Source of the DNA: Lachnospiraceae bacterium UBA7225
GTDB lineage: Bacteria; Bacillota; Clostridia; Lachnospirales; Lachnospiraceae
DNA length: 13,904 nucleotides
Assembly (NCBI GenBank): GCA_002473385.1
Contig: DKTR01000057.1
Location: 1-13,904 of the forward strand
Direction: 5' to 3'
The position numbers and the translations under genes were made by a program. The notes below the pieces were generated by a model that saw nothing but the letters and a program-made list of their open reading frames with translations, had not been told where the DNA came from and searched no databases. Of the stretch, positions 8,010-13,904 are shown one piece after another. Every line of letters begins with the position of its first letter. The stretch's first letter is position 1.

Positions 8010-8447
8010 TCACCCCTGCCTTCCGGAATAATAGGAATATTCCGTTTTCTGATATTCTATCAGGATTGAATTCTGATTCAGTTCCCTCAACACCTCATCC
8101 ATGATCTTCTCAAGCTGTTCTTCTGTAACATCATAAAATATATATACCAGAGTATTTTCCTGTGTCAGTGTATCTGTCTCATCTACCCATGCGCCTTTTG
8201 CGTCAGAAACAGTATATCCATCCACATATTTCACGCAGATTTCATTGACTATATTTTTTGCCTCTTCCATCGGAATCTCCTGGGTATAAGTATCTTTGTC
8301 GTTTGTCCCGATATATAAAATATATTTCCCGTCCTTTTTCCCATATTCTGCCGCGAGAAAGATGATAATACCGGCCAGGAGAACGAGATTCAGCGTCATA
8401 AGCAGAATAAAAGCCCTCATTTTTCCTGTTTTTCTGGTTTCTTCCAT
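8010..8447 (-). CDS. Membrane-anchored small protein, DUF3574-like
   Basis: A 145-residue protein with one N-terminal membrane helix (about 11-33, FILLMTLNLVLLAGIIIFL) after positive residues, so the remaining 110 residues should face outside. The soluble part (KYILYIGTND, DGYTVSDAKGAWVDETDTLTQEN, YIFYD, QNSILIEY) has the order of motifs I associate with DUF3574: an early IG-T strand, then G-TV-DA-G-W, a glutamate before a hydrophobic strand, and Q-SIL near the end. That assignment is from memory and is tentative. The gene lies 6 nt after the EamA fusion gene and 4 nt before the phosphatase gene, so it is translationally linked to both and may be an extracytoplasmic partner of their membrane domains. 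Its precise function is unknown. Confidence 0.6.
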   Translation of the reverse strand: MEETRKTGKMRAFILLMTLNLVLLAGIIIFLAAEYGKKDGKYILYIGTNDKDTYTQEIPMEEAKNIVNEICVKYVDGYTVSDAKGAWVDETDTLTQENTLVYIFYDVTEEQLEKIMDEVLRELNQNSILIEYQKTEYSYYSGRQG

Positions 8448-8453
8448 TACTTT

Positions 8454-10157
8454 CTATTCCTCTCTCCGCGCGGACGCACAGCACATGCCTGCCATAAGAA
8501 GAACAGCCGCAGCGCAGAGAATCCTCATGATTATGCTGTTCGACAGGTGCATCCCCGCATATACGCCTCCCATGATCACTGCCAGCACTGCTGTTTCCGC
8601 AACAAAAATTCCAATTGCGTACTTCTCTGGTATCCTGTAAACCCCTCTGCCAGGCTGCGGTCTTCGCATCTGAAGCCGGATGCTGTCCGAACATACAAGA
8701 ATCAGCAGCGGAAGCCCCAGACAGACGGAAAAGCCAAAATTGTTTAACAATATATATCTATAAACCTTCTCTTCCCATATACCAAAAAACAGCTCCAGTC
8801 CAAATCCGAGAATCCACGCGCAGGCTAACGATCCAAGAAGCGATGACCATATGTATATCAATAAATTTTTCCATGTACGGACATTGGGAGATTCCTTTGA
8901 AATCGTGTGCCAGAGCCGGTATGGAATATAAGCCGCCATAAAATTGCCAACTGCGCCAAGCAGCGATGTCAGATTCAGCGTTCCAAAACAATCCGCGATC
9001 AGATTTCCGGCCGCGCATCCCAGCGCGCCAGCCATTCCGAAAGACAACCCTGCCACGGTCGGAATCGCATTTGCCGGCCGTACCTCTGTAAAGCCCTCTA
9101 CCAGTACCATCACCTTAAATGCCGCTCCCAGAACTGCAAACGGAATCATCACCAGCAAAAACTGACGCAGCAGCGTCCATCTCTTTCCGGGCTTCTCTTC
9201 CGCCATCCCGTCCGGGTTCCCTTCTTGCTTAGCTTTCCTATCATCTGAAGCCGCATTGCTTTTCTTTTCTATTTTCTCTCCTCTTGAAAGGAAATCCGTG
9301 CCTGCCACAATCGCTCCCATTGCAATAACGACCGCCCCCGCCAGAGCTCTGACTGAAAAAGTTTCTGTTTCGCCCTGCATATTGGGAATCATTAGGGCAA
9401 GCGTAAGCGTTACGATCGGTTCCGTCGCCGCGATCACCGTCACACTGATTGGATCGGCATATTTCTCCGCGTACATCAGCATGATATATGCATATGCCTT
9501 CGAGAAAAAAGCAAGAATGAAGATAGAAGACAGCATTCTTTTGGACCATGTGATATGAGCAAAAGTCGCCGGATCTTCTAATAACCATAAAATAAATCCA
9601 ATCCCTGCTGAAAAACATATCTGAAGTACACTAAGAAGCAATGGATCTGATTTTCGCGTAAATCCGGACGCTGCGACTGTATATATGGACATCAGCGCAC
9701 ATGCGCCCAGCATACACATCGTCCCCGCCGCAGAGCTGCCTGTCAGAGAGAACCCGTTTGATACAAGCAGTCCGGTCAGAATGATAAAAATACCTGCCAG
9801 ATTATTCCTTGTCGGAAATCTGCGGAACAGCAAAAGGATCAGCGGCACAATCATAATATTTAAAGAAGCAAGAAAGCTTGCCGTCGATGAGGGAATATAT
9901 TCCAGCCCCTTTTTTTCCAGAAGCATATTCCCCGCCAATAATCCTGACAGGATCAATCCGTGAAGAACGGTCTTTCTGTTGATTTTTTTCAGCGATCTGT
10001 GAAAGATCACCAGCAGGATCAGACCTGCCAGACCCGAAGTCAGAGTCAGGTAAGCATAGGAAGACAGATCCTCCGGAAGATCTTTGATAAAAATGTAAGA
10101 CGACGCCCAGCACAGGGTAATAGAAAAAAGAAGAATATTGCTTTCTTTTTTGGTCAC
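8454..10157 (-). CDS. DMT/EamA permease fused to a sensor-like membrane domain
   Basis: A 567-residue membrane protein in two parts. Residues 1-290 look like a ten-helix EamA permease: the start FSITLCWASSYIFIK and the second-repeat end ATEPIVTLTLALMIP are typical. A charged linker (about 291-327, SRGEKIEKKS...EEKPGKR) leads to a second membrane domain, about 330-567. That domain contains TEVRPANAIPTVAGLSFG, GALGCAAGNLIAD (377-389), IPYRLWHTI (411-419) and NNFGFSVCLGLPL (472-484), matching the N-terminal domain of the phosphatase at 5840-8005 in the same order. Its R-x-A-x-A-I-P/GALG pattern also resembles S-components of ECF vitamin transporters, which is only an impression. The start is GTG, chosen because AGGAGG lies eight bases upstream and no in-frame ATG fits. 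Transported solute unknown. Confidence 0.82.
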   Translation of the reverse strand: MTKKESNILLFSITLCWASSYIFIKDLPEDLSSYAYLTLTSGLAGLILLVIFHRSLKKINRKTVLHGLILSGLLAGNMLLEKKGLEYIPSSTASFLASLNIMIVPLILLLFRRFPTRNNLAGIFIILTGLLVSNGFSLTGSSAAGTMCMLGACALMSIYTVAASGFTRKSDPLLLSVLQICFSAGIGFILWLLEDPATFAHITWSKRMLSSIFILAFFSKAYAYIMLMYAEKYADPISVTVIAATEPIVTLTLALMIPNMQGETETFSVRALAGAVVIAMGAIVAGTDFLSRGEKIEKKSNAASDDRKAKQEGNPDGMAEEKPGKRWTLLRQFLLVMIPFAVLGAAFKVMVLVEGFTEVRPANAIPTVAGLSFGMAGALGCAAGNLIADCFGTLNLTSLLGAVGNFMAAYIPYRLWHTISKESPNVRTWKNLLIYIWSSLLGSLACAWILGFGLELFFGIWEEKVYRYILLNNFGFSVCLGLPLLILVCSDSIRLQMRRPQPGRGVYRIPEKYAIGIFVAETAVLAVIMGGVYAGMHLSNSIIMRILCAAAVLLMAGMCCASARREE

Positions 10158-10205
10158 AGCCTGTACCTCCTGTCCCGAAAAATCTTCATTCCAAAAACAT
10201 AACAG

Positions 10206-10502
10206 TTAAACGATCGTCAGAATATCCACGAAACCTGTCACTTCAAAAATCTCCATGATCGTATCATTAACATTCGCAATTGTCATTGTCCCTTGCTTGT
10301 TCATCACTTTCTGCGCGGAAAGCAATACCCTGAGCCCTGCCGATGAAATGTACTCCAGCTTCGCAAAATCAAAATGCAGTTCTGTTATGTCCCCGACAGA
10401 ATGCTTCAAATCTCCTTCCAGCATGGGAGCCGTCGTCGTATCAAGTCTCCCTTCCAGAGAGTATGTAAGGGATGTGCCTTCGCCTGTTTTATGAATTGTC
10501 AT
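10206..10502 (-). CDS. STAS-domain anti-sigma factor antagonist-like protein
   Basis: A 98-residue single STAS domain (SpoIIAA/RsbV type). The phospho-acceptor loop is LEYISSAGLRVLL (49-61), with Ser53/Ser54 at the site phosphorylated in RsbV-like proteins. Other family features are SLEGRLDTTTAP near 15-26 and the C-terminal GFVDIL. An upstream in-frame ATG at 10670 would add 56 residues, but they look unlike a STAS domain; the ATG at 10502 has AAGGAGACGAAGA in front and is chosen. It is the first gene of the long minus-strand operon, 48 nt before the EamA fusion gene. It is the natural substrate of the phosphatase/kinase protein at 5840-8005. No sigma factor is encoded here, so the output of the switch may be off-window or may act on export itself. 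Confidence 0.9.
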   Translation of the reverse strand: MTIHKTGEGTSLTYSLEGRLDTTTAPMLEGDLKHSVGDITELHFDFAKLEYISSAGLRVLLSAQKVMNKQGTMTIANVNDTIMEIFEVTGFVDILTIV

Positions 10503-10520
10503 TCTTCGTCTCCTTATCTT

Positions 10521-10534
10521 ATGCAAAAATGCAT
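10521..10534 (-). repeat. Short inverted repeat in the STAS 5' leader
   Basis: ATGCA-AAAA-TGCAT lies 18 bp upstream of the STAS start codon, just before its ribosome binding site, and would be in the leader of the predicted operon transcript. The stem is only five pairs, so any effect on translation would be slight. Significance is doubtful. Confidence 0.35.
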
Positions 10535-10565
10535 AAACATCATTTTCTGAATTATGATTACTGGC

Positions 10566-10592
10566 ATTGTAGCAAAATATTTTTTCTGTTAA
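10566..10592 (-). promoter_or_regulatory. Predicted sigma-A promoter for the STAS/export operon
   Basis: On the minus strand, TTAACA (10592-10587) and TACAAT (10571-10566) are separated by 15 bp. The -10 is preceded by TGC, making an extended -10. The short spacer and imperfect -35 suggest a promoter that needs an activator, and a LytTR-like direct repeat ends 10 bp upstream of the -35. The predicted start would give a 5' leader of about 55 nt. Confidence 0.55.
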
Positions 10593-10602
10593 TACCCCTT
10601 TT

Positions 10603-10634
10603 GCAAAACTGGGCAAAAATGCGGCAAAACTGGG
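10603..10634 (-). promoter_or_regulatory. Putative LytTR response-regulator operator (direct repeat)
   Basis: Two identical 11-bp direct repeats, GCAAAACTGGG on the plus strand (CCCAGTTTTGC on the minus), lie at 10603-10613 and 10624-10634. Start-to-start distance is 21 bp; taking the 9-bp core CCAGTTTTG, the gap is exactly 12 bp. That is the arrangement known for LytTR regulators such as AgrA and ComE, with a central GTT as in their consensus. A LytTR regulator is encoded at 12631-13347. The site lies 10 bp upstream of the -35 of the operon promoter and 24 bp before the -35 of the kinase promoter. Binding is inferred. Confidence 0.7.
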
Positions 10635-10643
10635 ACATCCCAG
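10630..10643. repeat. Palindrome overlapping the direct repeat
   Basis: CTGGGACATCCCAG is a perfect 6-bp inverted repeat around a 2-bp centre. It overlaps the end of the second LytTR-like direct repeat and places a CCCAG half-site facing the kinase gene. It could be a further regulator contact or coincidence. Confidence 0.5.
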
Positions 10644-10657
10644 ATTTCTTCTATCCG

Positions 10658-10687
10658 TTGACAAGTGCAAAATATTCCTGCTACACT
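10658..10687 (+). promoter_or_regulatory. Predicted sigma-A promoter for the histidine kinase gene
   Basis: A perfect TTGACA at 10658-10663 is followed after 18 bp by TACACT at 10682-10687, which is preceded by TGC (extended -10). A perfect TATAAT overlaps it at 10687-10692, but its 23-bp distance from the TTGACA is too long. It drives the plus-strand kinase gene, divergent from the operon. Confidence 0.55.
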
Positions 10688-10727
10688 ATAATCAGTTAAA
10701 ATTGCTGGAGAAATGAGGGATCTATAT

Positions 10728-12614
10728 ATGAAACAGTTGTGGAAAGTGATATTGGCGCTGTTTTTCTCTGTTCTGATCTGCATACCGTCAGCCTTCGCGA
10801 TTTTTTACTATACACAGCCCATGAAAGATGTGTCTTATGAATTTTTTTCCCTTGGCGAAGATACCGGATGGACAGTCTTCACAGACGAAAAAGGGAATCA
10901 AACGCATCTCGCTTCTGACGGTTACGGCGGATACCTGGGACTGTCCTATTCCGGACAAACCATCTATTACTCAAAAAACATGACAGAGAAGCTGGACGAC
11001 CCCATGTTAAAAATTTTTGTTGTCAACCGGACTGTCAGCGTTTTTCTGGACGGTAATGTAATCTATACAGATTGTCCGGAGCTTGACAACCGGATCGGTT
11101 ATCTCACCCTTCCTATGCTTGACTATGACCGCGCGCAACCTGTTACCATTTCTCTGCCGCCGGATTATCACGGAAAAACCCTGACCATTGCCCAGTCCAC
11201 CGGCGATTCTGAAAAGCAGGTTGACGACGGGACTGTATGGCCCTGTGAAGTCATGCTCTACTGCGGATATGCCTACGAAAGCAGTCTGATTGCTTCCGCT
11301 GCACAAACAATGCTGCCCGCCGTGCTGCTGTTTGCGCTGATCCTTTTCCTGCTTGCAATATTTATCTGGAATACGTTTGAAAGAATGTTTTCTCTTAAAC
11401 CGGTGATTTTTGCTCTTGCACTCCTGTTTCAGATGTGCGGCATCTTATCCCGGGCAGATTTCTTTTTTGAATATTTCAGATCATTCCCCTTTGATCTGGG
11501 AGACTTGTTTTTCTATTTTTCCATCGGAGCGCTTTTATTATTTGTTACTTTATATGCCTCGCGGCTGCGCCTGCTGTTTGCAGCAGTTACTGCCCTGCAA
11601 TGGATCAGTGCCCTGCTTTATCTTCTCACACAGTCGGAAATTCTGCTGGAATATGGAAAGCTGTCTGTATTTTTTATGAAACTTCCGCAGATCACCGGAT
11701 TTTTTGCGCTCATCACTGTACTTGCCGCAGCGTTTTATCTGTGGAAATGCGGCATCCGTTTTTTCCGTCATCAGATCCAGGCGGCTCTGCTCTTAACAGG
11801 CGGATACATGCTGTTCCTTATCGCCTGCGCACCATTTTGGCCGGATTATGTCTCCGGCGTATTCACGCGTATCTGGCAGGAAACCCTGAGCCTGCTGCCT
11901 GATTTTTCATTAAGGCTGCTTTGGAATCTTTACCTCATTTCCAGCCTTGCGGCTGTATTTTTAGAATTTGTAGAACAAATATCAGCGCGCCGCACGGAGC
12001 TTGCCGTTCTGTCCACGAAGAACGCGCTTGCTATGGAAAGCTACGAGAATCTGTGCCTGCAGTCTGAGGAAGTTATGATGCTGCGTCATGACACCTTGAA
12101 ACACTACTCGCTGCTACGCACAATGGCAAACGAAAAGCCCGGTCAAATCGCTGGTTATCTGGACGACCTGATCGGGCAGGCAGAAAATGTGCGCTCTGTT
12201 ATTTCCAGCAGAAACCAGATATTAAATATCCTGCTGAATGGTAAGCTCAGTGCAGCAAAGGCGAAAGGGATCCGTACTGAAATAATACGCTGTGACGCGC
12301 CGAAGAAGCTTCCGCTGTCAGATGCTGAACTTTGTTCTCTCATTGTTAATATTTTAGACAATGCGATAAACGCCGCCGGCGGCGCGCAGACACCCTATCT
12401 GAAACTTGATCTCCACTGCAAAGATCAGCATTTTGTTTTTTCCTGCATAAATTCCATGCCGCACATAAAGACAAGCAATAAAAAAGCACCCACACCGGAC
12501 CACGAATATGGGCTAAAAATCATACGGCAGATCATGAACCGGTTCGGGGATAACATGCTCCTGATCGAACAAAGCAGCACTGTTTACCAGATTACCGTTA
12601 TTATCCCATTCTGA
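10728..12614 (+). CDS. 7TM GHKL-family sensor histidine kinase
   Basis: A 628-residue membrane kinase. A signal-anchor helix (about 5-28) precedes an external domain of about 155 residues (30-190), then about seven membrane helices (about 192-415). This is the layout of 7TMR-DISM receptors. The cytoplasmic kinase follows: H-box MMLRHDTLKHY with H454 as likely phospho-acceptor, N-box IVNILDNAINAA (539-550) and G-box EYGLKIIRQI (593-602), a GHKL-type ATPase usual for partners of LytTR regulators. The ATG at 10728 is chosen because GAGGG lies eight bases upstream; an in-frame ATG at 10713 has a Shine-Dalgarno only three bases away. It is divergent from the export operon and convergent with the LytTR regulator gene, 16 bp apart. 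The ligand is unknown; no AgrD-like signal peptide gene was seen. Confidence 0.88.
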   Translation: MKQLWKVILALFFSVLICIPSAFAIFYYTQPMKDVSYEFFSLGEDTGWTVFTDEKGNQTHLASDGYGGYLGLSYSGQTIYYSKNMTEKLDDPMLKIFVVNRTVSVFLDGNVIYTDCPELDNRIGYLTLPMLDYDRAQPVTISLPPDYHGKTLTIAQSTGDSEKQVDDGTVWPCEVMLYCGYAYESSLIASAAQTMLPAVLLFALILFLLAIFIWNTFERMFSLKPVIFALALLFQMCGILSRADFFFEYFRSFPFDLGDLFFYFSIGALLLFVTLYASRLRLLFAAVTALQWISALLYLLTQSEILLEYGKLSVFFMKLPQITGFFALITVLAAAFYLWKCGIRFFRHQIQAALLLTGGYMLFLIACAPFWPDYVSGVFTRIWQETLSLLPDFSLRLLWNLYLISSLAAVFLEFVEQISARRTELAVLSTKNALAMESYENLCLQSEEVMMLRHDTLKHYSLLRTMANEKPGQIAGYLDDLIGQAENVRSVISSRNQILNILLNGKLSAAKAKGIRTEIIRCDAPKKLPLSDAELCSLIVNILDNAINAAGGAQTPYLKLDLHCKDQHFVFSCINSMPHIKTSNKKAPTPDHEYGLKIIRQIMNRFGDNMLLIEQSSTVYQITVIIPF

Positions 12615-12630
12615 TCCAGACTGTCAGACG

Positions 12631-13347
12631 CTAATTTTTCATATAGTCAAAAAAGACCTGCCGCACTTCTTTGATACGATGCTTGCTGATCGGAACGATC
12701 TGTCCGTTCGAGAGTTCCATTGAAGAAGTGCGGAATTTTTCTACATGGCTGCAGTTTACAAGAAAACTCTGGTGGCAGCGGACAAATTCCTTTTCAGGAA
12801 GCAGCTTTCCCAGCTCCGTAAGCGAAAGACTGGTGTCCCATGCTTCCTCCTGCATCTGAATGTGGCTCTTTCTTCCTGCAATCTCAATGTAATAAATGTC
12901 TTTCGGGGAAACCTTCCGCATACTTCCGGTTACCGGCAGAAAAAGTTCTTTACCGCTCTGCGATTTCCTGTAACAAGTTTTTACCGCTTCCCGAAGCCGT
13001 TCCTGATCAATGGGCTTCGCAAGATAGCGGACAGCATTCACTTCGTACCCTTTCATCGCCATTTCCCTGTTGCAGGAGATAAATACAATCAATGCCTGTT
13101 CCTCCAGGTCGCGCAGCTTTCCCGCCAATTCCATTCCATCAAGTCCGGGCATCATCACATCTATCAGCAGCAGATCAAACGATTTTCCCTTCTGTATTTC
13201 AGCAAGCATTCTTTCCGCACTTTGAAAACCGGAAATTTCATAATAAATATGTTCTTCACTGCAGATCTCTTCTGTTCTTTTTTGGATTTCCTCTAATTCC
13301 GCCTGCACATCATCGCAAACTGCTATGCAAAAATTACTTTTTTTCAC
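12631..13347 (-). CDS. LytTR-family response regulator
   Basis: A 238-residue regulator. The receiver domain (1-125) has the acidic pair D12-D13, phospho-acceptor D63 in LLIDVMMPGLDG, S91 in FISC and K111 in LAKP. The LytTR DNA-binding domain covers about 133-238, with typical stretches IYYIEIAGRKSHI, FVRCHQSFLVN and ELSNGQIVPISKHR. The start is GTG at 13347, with AGGAG 11 bases upstream, a rather long spacing. It is the obvious partner of the kinase at 10728-12614, although the two genes face each other instead of sharing an operon. LytTR proteins bind direct repeats about 21 bp apart, which occur at 10603-10634; the export operon and the kinase gene are therefore likely targets. No similar repeat was seen upstream of this gene. 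Confidence 0.93.
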   Translation of the reverse strand: MKKSNFCIAVCDDVQAELEEIQKRTEEICSEEHIYYEISGFQSAERMLAEIQKGKSFDLLLIDVMMPGLDGMELAGKLRDLEEQALIVFISCNREMAMKGYEVNAVRYLAKPIDQERLREAVKTCYRKSQSGKELFLPVTGSMRKVSPKDIYYIEIAGRKSHIQMQEEAWDTSLSLTELGKLLPEKEFVRCHQSFLVNCSHVEKFRTSSMELSNGQIVPISKHRIKEVRQVFFDYMKN

Positions 13348-13385
13348 GAATATAACAACTCCTGACGTTTTATCCTACGGCAGCT

Positions 13386-13394
13386 ATTATACCA
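13386..13394 (-). promoter_or_regulatory. Predicted extended -10 promoter of the response regulator
   Basis: TGGTATAAT on the minus strand is a perfect extended -10 element, 39 bp upstream of the regulator start codon. No good -35 lies at 16-18 bp, so recognition would rest on the extended -10. Confidence 0.5.
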
Positions 13395-13515
13395 CCTTAT
13401 TAATATACGTGCCATAGAATTTTGCACCCGCTTCGCTTACACCCATGACAGCAAAATCATAGTTCTACAATGCGGACCGGCCTGGGCATTGGTAATTTTG
13501 ATCATTTTTTGCGCG
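13395..13515. other. Non-coding stretch between divergent regulator and 79-aa gene
   Basis: The full gap between the response regulator and the 79-aa gene (13348-13642) is 295 bp. Promoter elements occupy both ends. In the middle I see no supported gene or terminator. The one structure is a 7-bp inverted repeat, ATTTTGC at 13419-13425 and GCAAAAT at 13451-13457, with a 25-bp centre, of doubtful meaning. Confidence 0.4.
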
Positions 13516-13541
13516 CAAAAGTTTGTGTAAAATGACTTTTG
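13516..13541. promoter_or_regulatory. Possible operator: inverted repeat at the 79-aa gene promoter
   Basis: CAAAAGT (13516-13522) and ACTTTTG (13535-13541) form a perfect 7-bp inverted repeat around 12 bp. Its right arm overlaps the predicted -35 of the next gene, a position fit for a repressor. The binding protein is unknown. Confidence 0.35.
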
Positions 13542-13567
13542 AAAAAATTTGCCGAATTTGCTAAAAT
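13539..13567 (+). promoter_or_regulatory. Predicted sigma-A promoter of the 79-aa gene
   Basis: TTGAAA (13539-13544) and TAAAAT (13562-13567) are separated by an ideal 17 bp, and the -10 is preceded by TGC. The predicted leader to the ATG at 13643 is about 70 nt. Confidence 0.6.
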
Positions 13568-13642
13568 ATTCTTACAATGTGTGGCACAACTGCATAAATC
13601 CGGTTGTGTTATGTATTTATTTTAAAATTGGAGGGAATTATC

Positions 13643-13882
13643 ATGAAACGAATCAAAGCGGCATGTATCTGCCAGACACTTCATTTTATGCTGAAGGAGG
13701 ATATCGGACACGATTATGCGGTATCACTTGTGAAACAGGAAGTTGAACAGTATAAAAAAACACTGGAACGCAACCATACACAGTATAAAATTCTGGAAGA
13801 AGCTGATCAGCCAGATGGATCTATTATGCTGAAAGTAATCAAACAATATAATTCAAGCCCGGTAGGAACTTATCTGGATTAA
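13643..13882 (+). CDS. Small unrecognised protein (79 aa)
   Basis: A 79-residue protein that I do not recognise. It starts MKRIKAACICQTLHFMLKED and looks soluble: a probable N-terminal helix with two cysteines (C8, C10), a charged helical region around 25-43 (VKQEVEQYKKTLERNH), then strand-like segments (YKILEEADQPDGSIMLKVIKQY) and the end SPVGTYLD. No signal peptide or membrane helix is seen. The ATG at 13643 is chosen because GGAGGG lies eight bases upstream; an in-frame ATG at 13604 would add 13 residues without a comparable site. It has its own predicted promoter and is divergent from the response regulator. Nothing ties it to the export system apart from position. Confidence 0.75.
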   Translation: MKRIKAACICQTLHFMLKEDIGHDYAVSLVKQEVEQYKKTLERNHTQYKILEEADQPDGSIMLKVIKQYNSSPVGTYLD

Positions 13883-13904
13883 AGGTAGTGTAAAATAGTT
13901 TGTG

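Noticed and set aside
10503..10670. N-terminal extension of the STAS protein from an ATG at 10670
   Set aside because: The extra 56 residues have no STAS character, run through the predicted promoter and operator, and the ATG at 10502 has a much better ribosome binding site.
12606..12636. Possible bidirectional terminator between the convergent kinase and regulator genes
   Set aside because: Only a five-pair stem (TCTGA/TCAGA) without a proper T-tract could be drawn.
1..13904. Search for transposase, integrase, CRISPR repeats, tRNA or rRNA genes and peptide-modifying enzymes (LanM, YcaO, radical SAM)
   Set aside because: None was seen; all well-supported coding regions are accounted for by the genes listed.

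Overview
The window looks like Firmicutes DNA, most likely from a Clostridia/Lachnospiraceae gut anaerobe. This is inferred from moderate GC, strong AGGAGG-type ribosome binding sites, sigma-A-like promoters, SpoIIE/STAS proteins and an NHLM (nitrile hydratase/Nif11-like leader) export system. The species cannot be fixed from the sequence alone.

Layout. From about 10.5 kb leftwards, ten genes on the minus strand form one apparent operon, read from high to low coordinates: a STAS-domain antagonist (10502-10206); a DMT/EamA permease fused to a second membrane domain (10157-8454); a small anchored DUF3574-like protein (8447-8010); a membrane SpoIIE-type phosphatase that also carries an RsbW-like ATPase domain (8005-5840); a severely shortened NHLM HlyD-type secretion protein (5774-5550); an ABC exporter with a C39 leader peptidase (5514-3334); a second NHLM ABC exporter (3319-1130); and three double-glycine precursor peptides (1110-784, 691-482, 380-18). 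Most gaps are 4-65 nt, but those around the middle peptide are about 90-100 nt and carry a 28-bp inverted repeat. To the right lie a divergent 7TM GHKL histidine kinase (10728-12614, plus), a convergent LytTR response regulator (13347-12631, minus) and an unrecognised 79-aa protein (13643-13882, plus).

How it may work. The 225-bp kinase/STAS intergenic region holds two divergent promoter-like sequences. Between them are two perfect 11-bp direct repeats 21 bp apart, the geometry of a LytTR operator. The kinase and regulator would therefore switch on the operon. The operon encodes its own partner-switching set (STAS target, phosphatase, kinase domain), then the exporter, then its cargo. No sigma factor and no peptide-modifying enzyme is present, and the mature peptides contain no cysteine.

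Most notable observations: (1) the SpoIIE protein and the EamA permease two genes away share a roughly 230-residue membrane domain with the motif GALGCAAxNxIAD; (2) the LytTR-type operator; (3) the inverted repeat around the middle peptide gene; (4) the adaptor reduced to its anchor plus, apparently, its last residues; (5) a shared core motif in two of the precursors.
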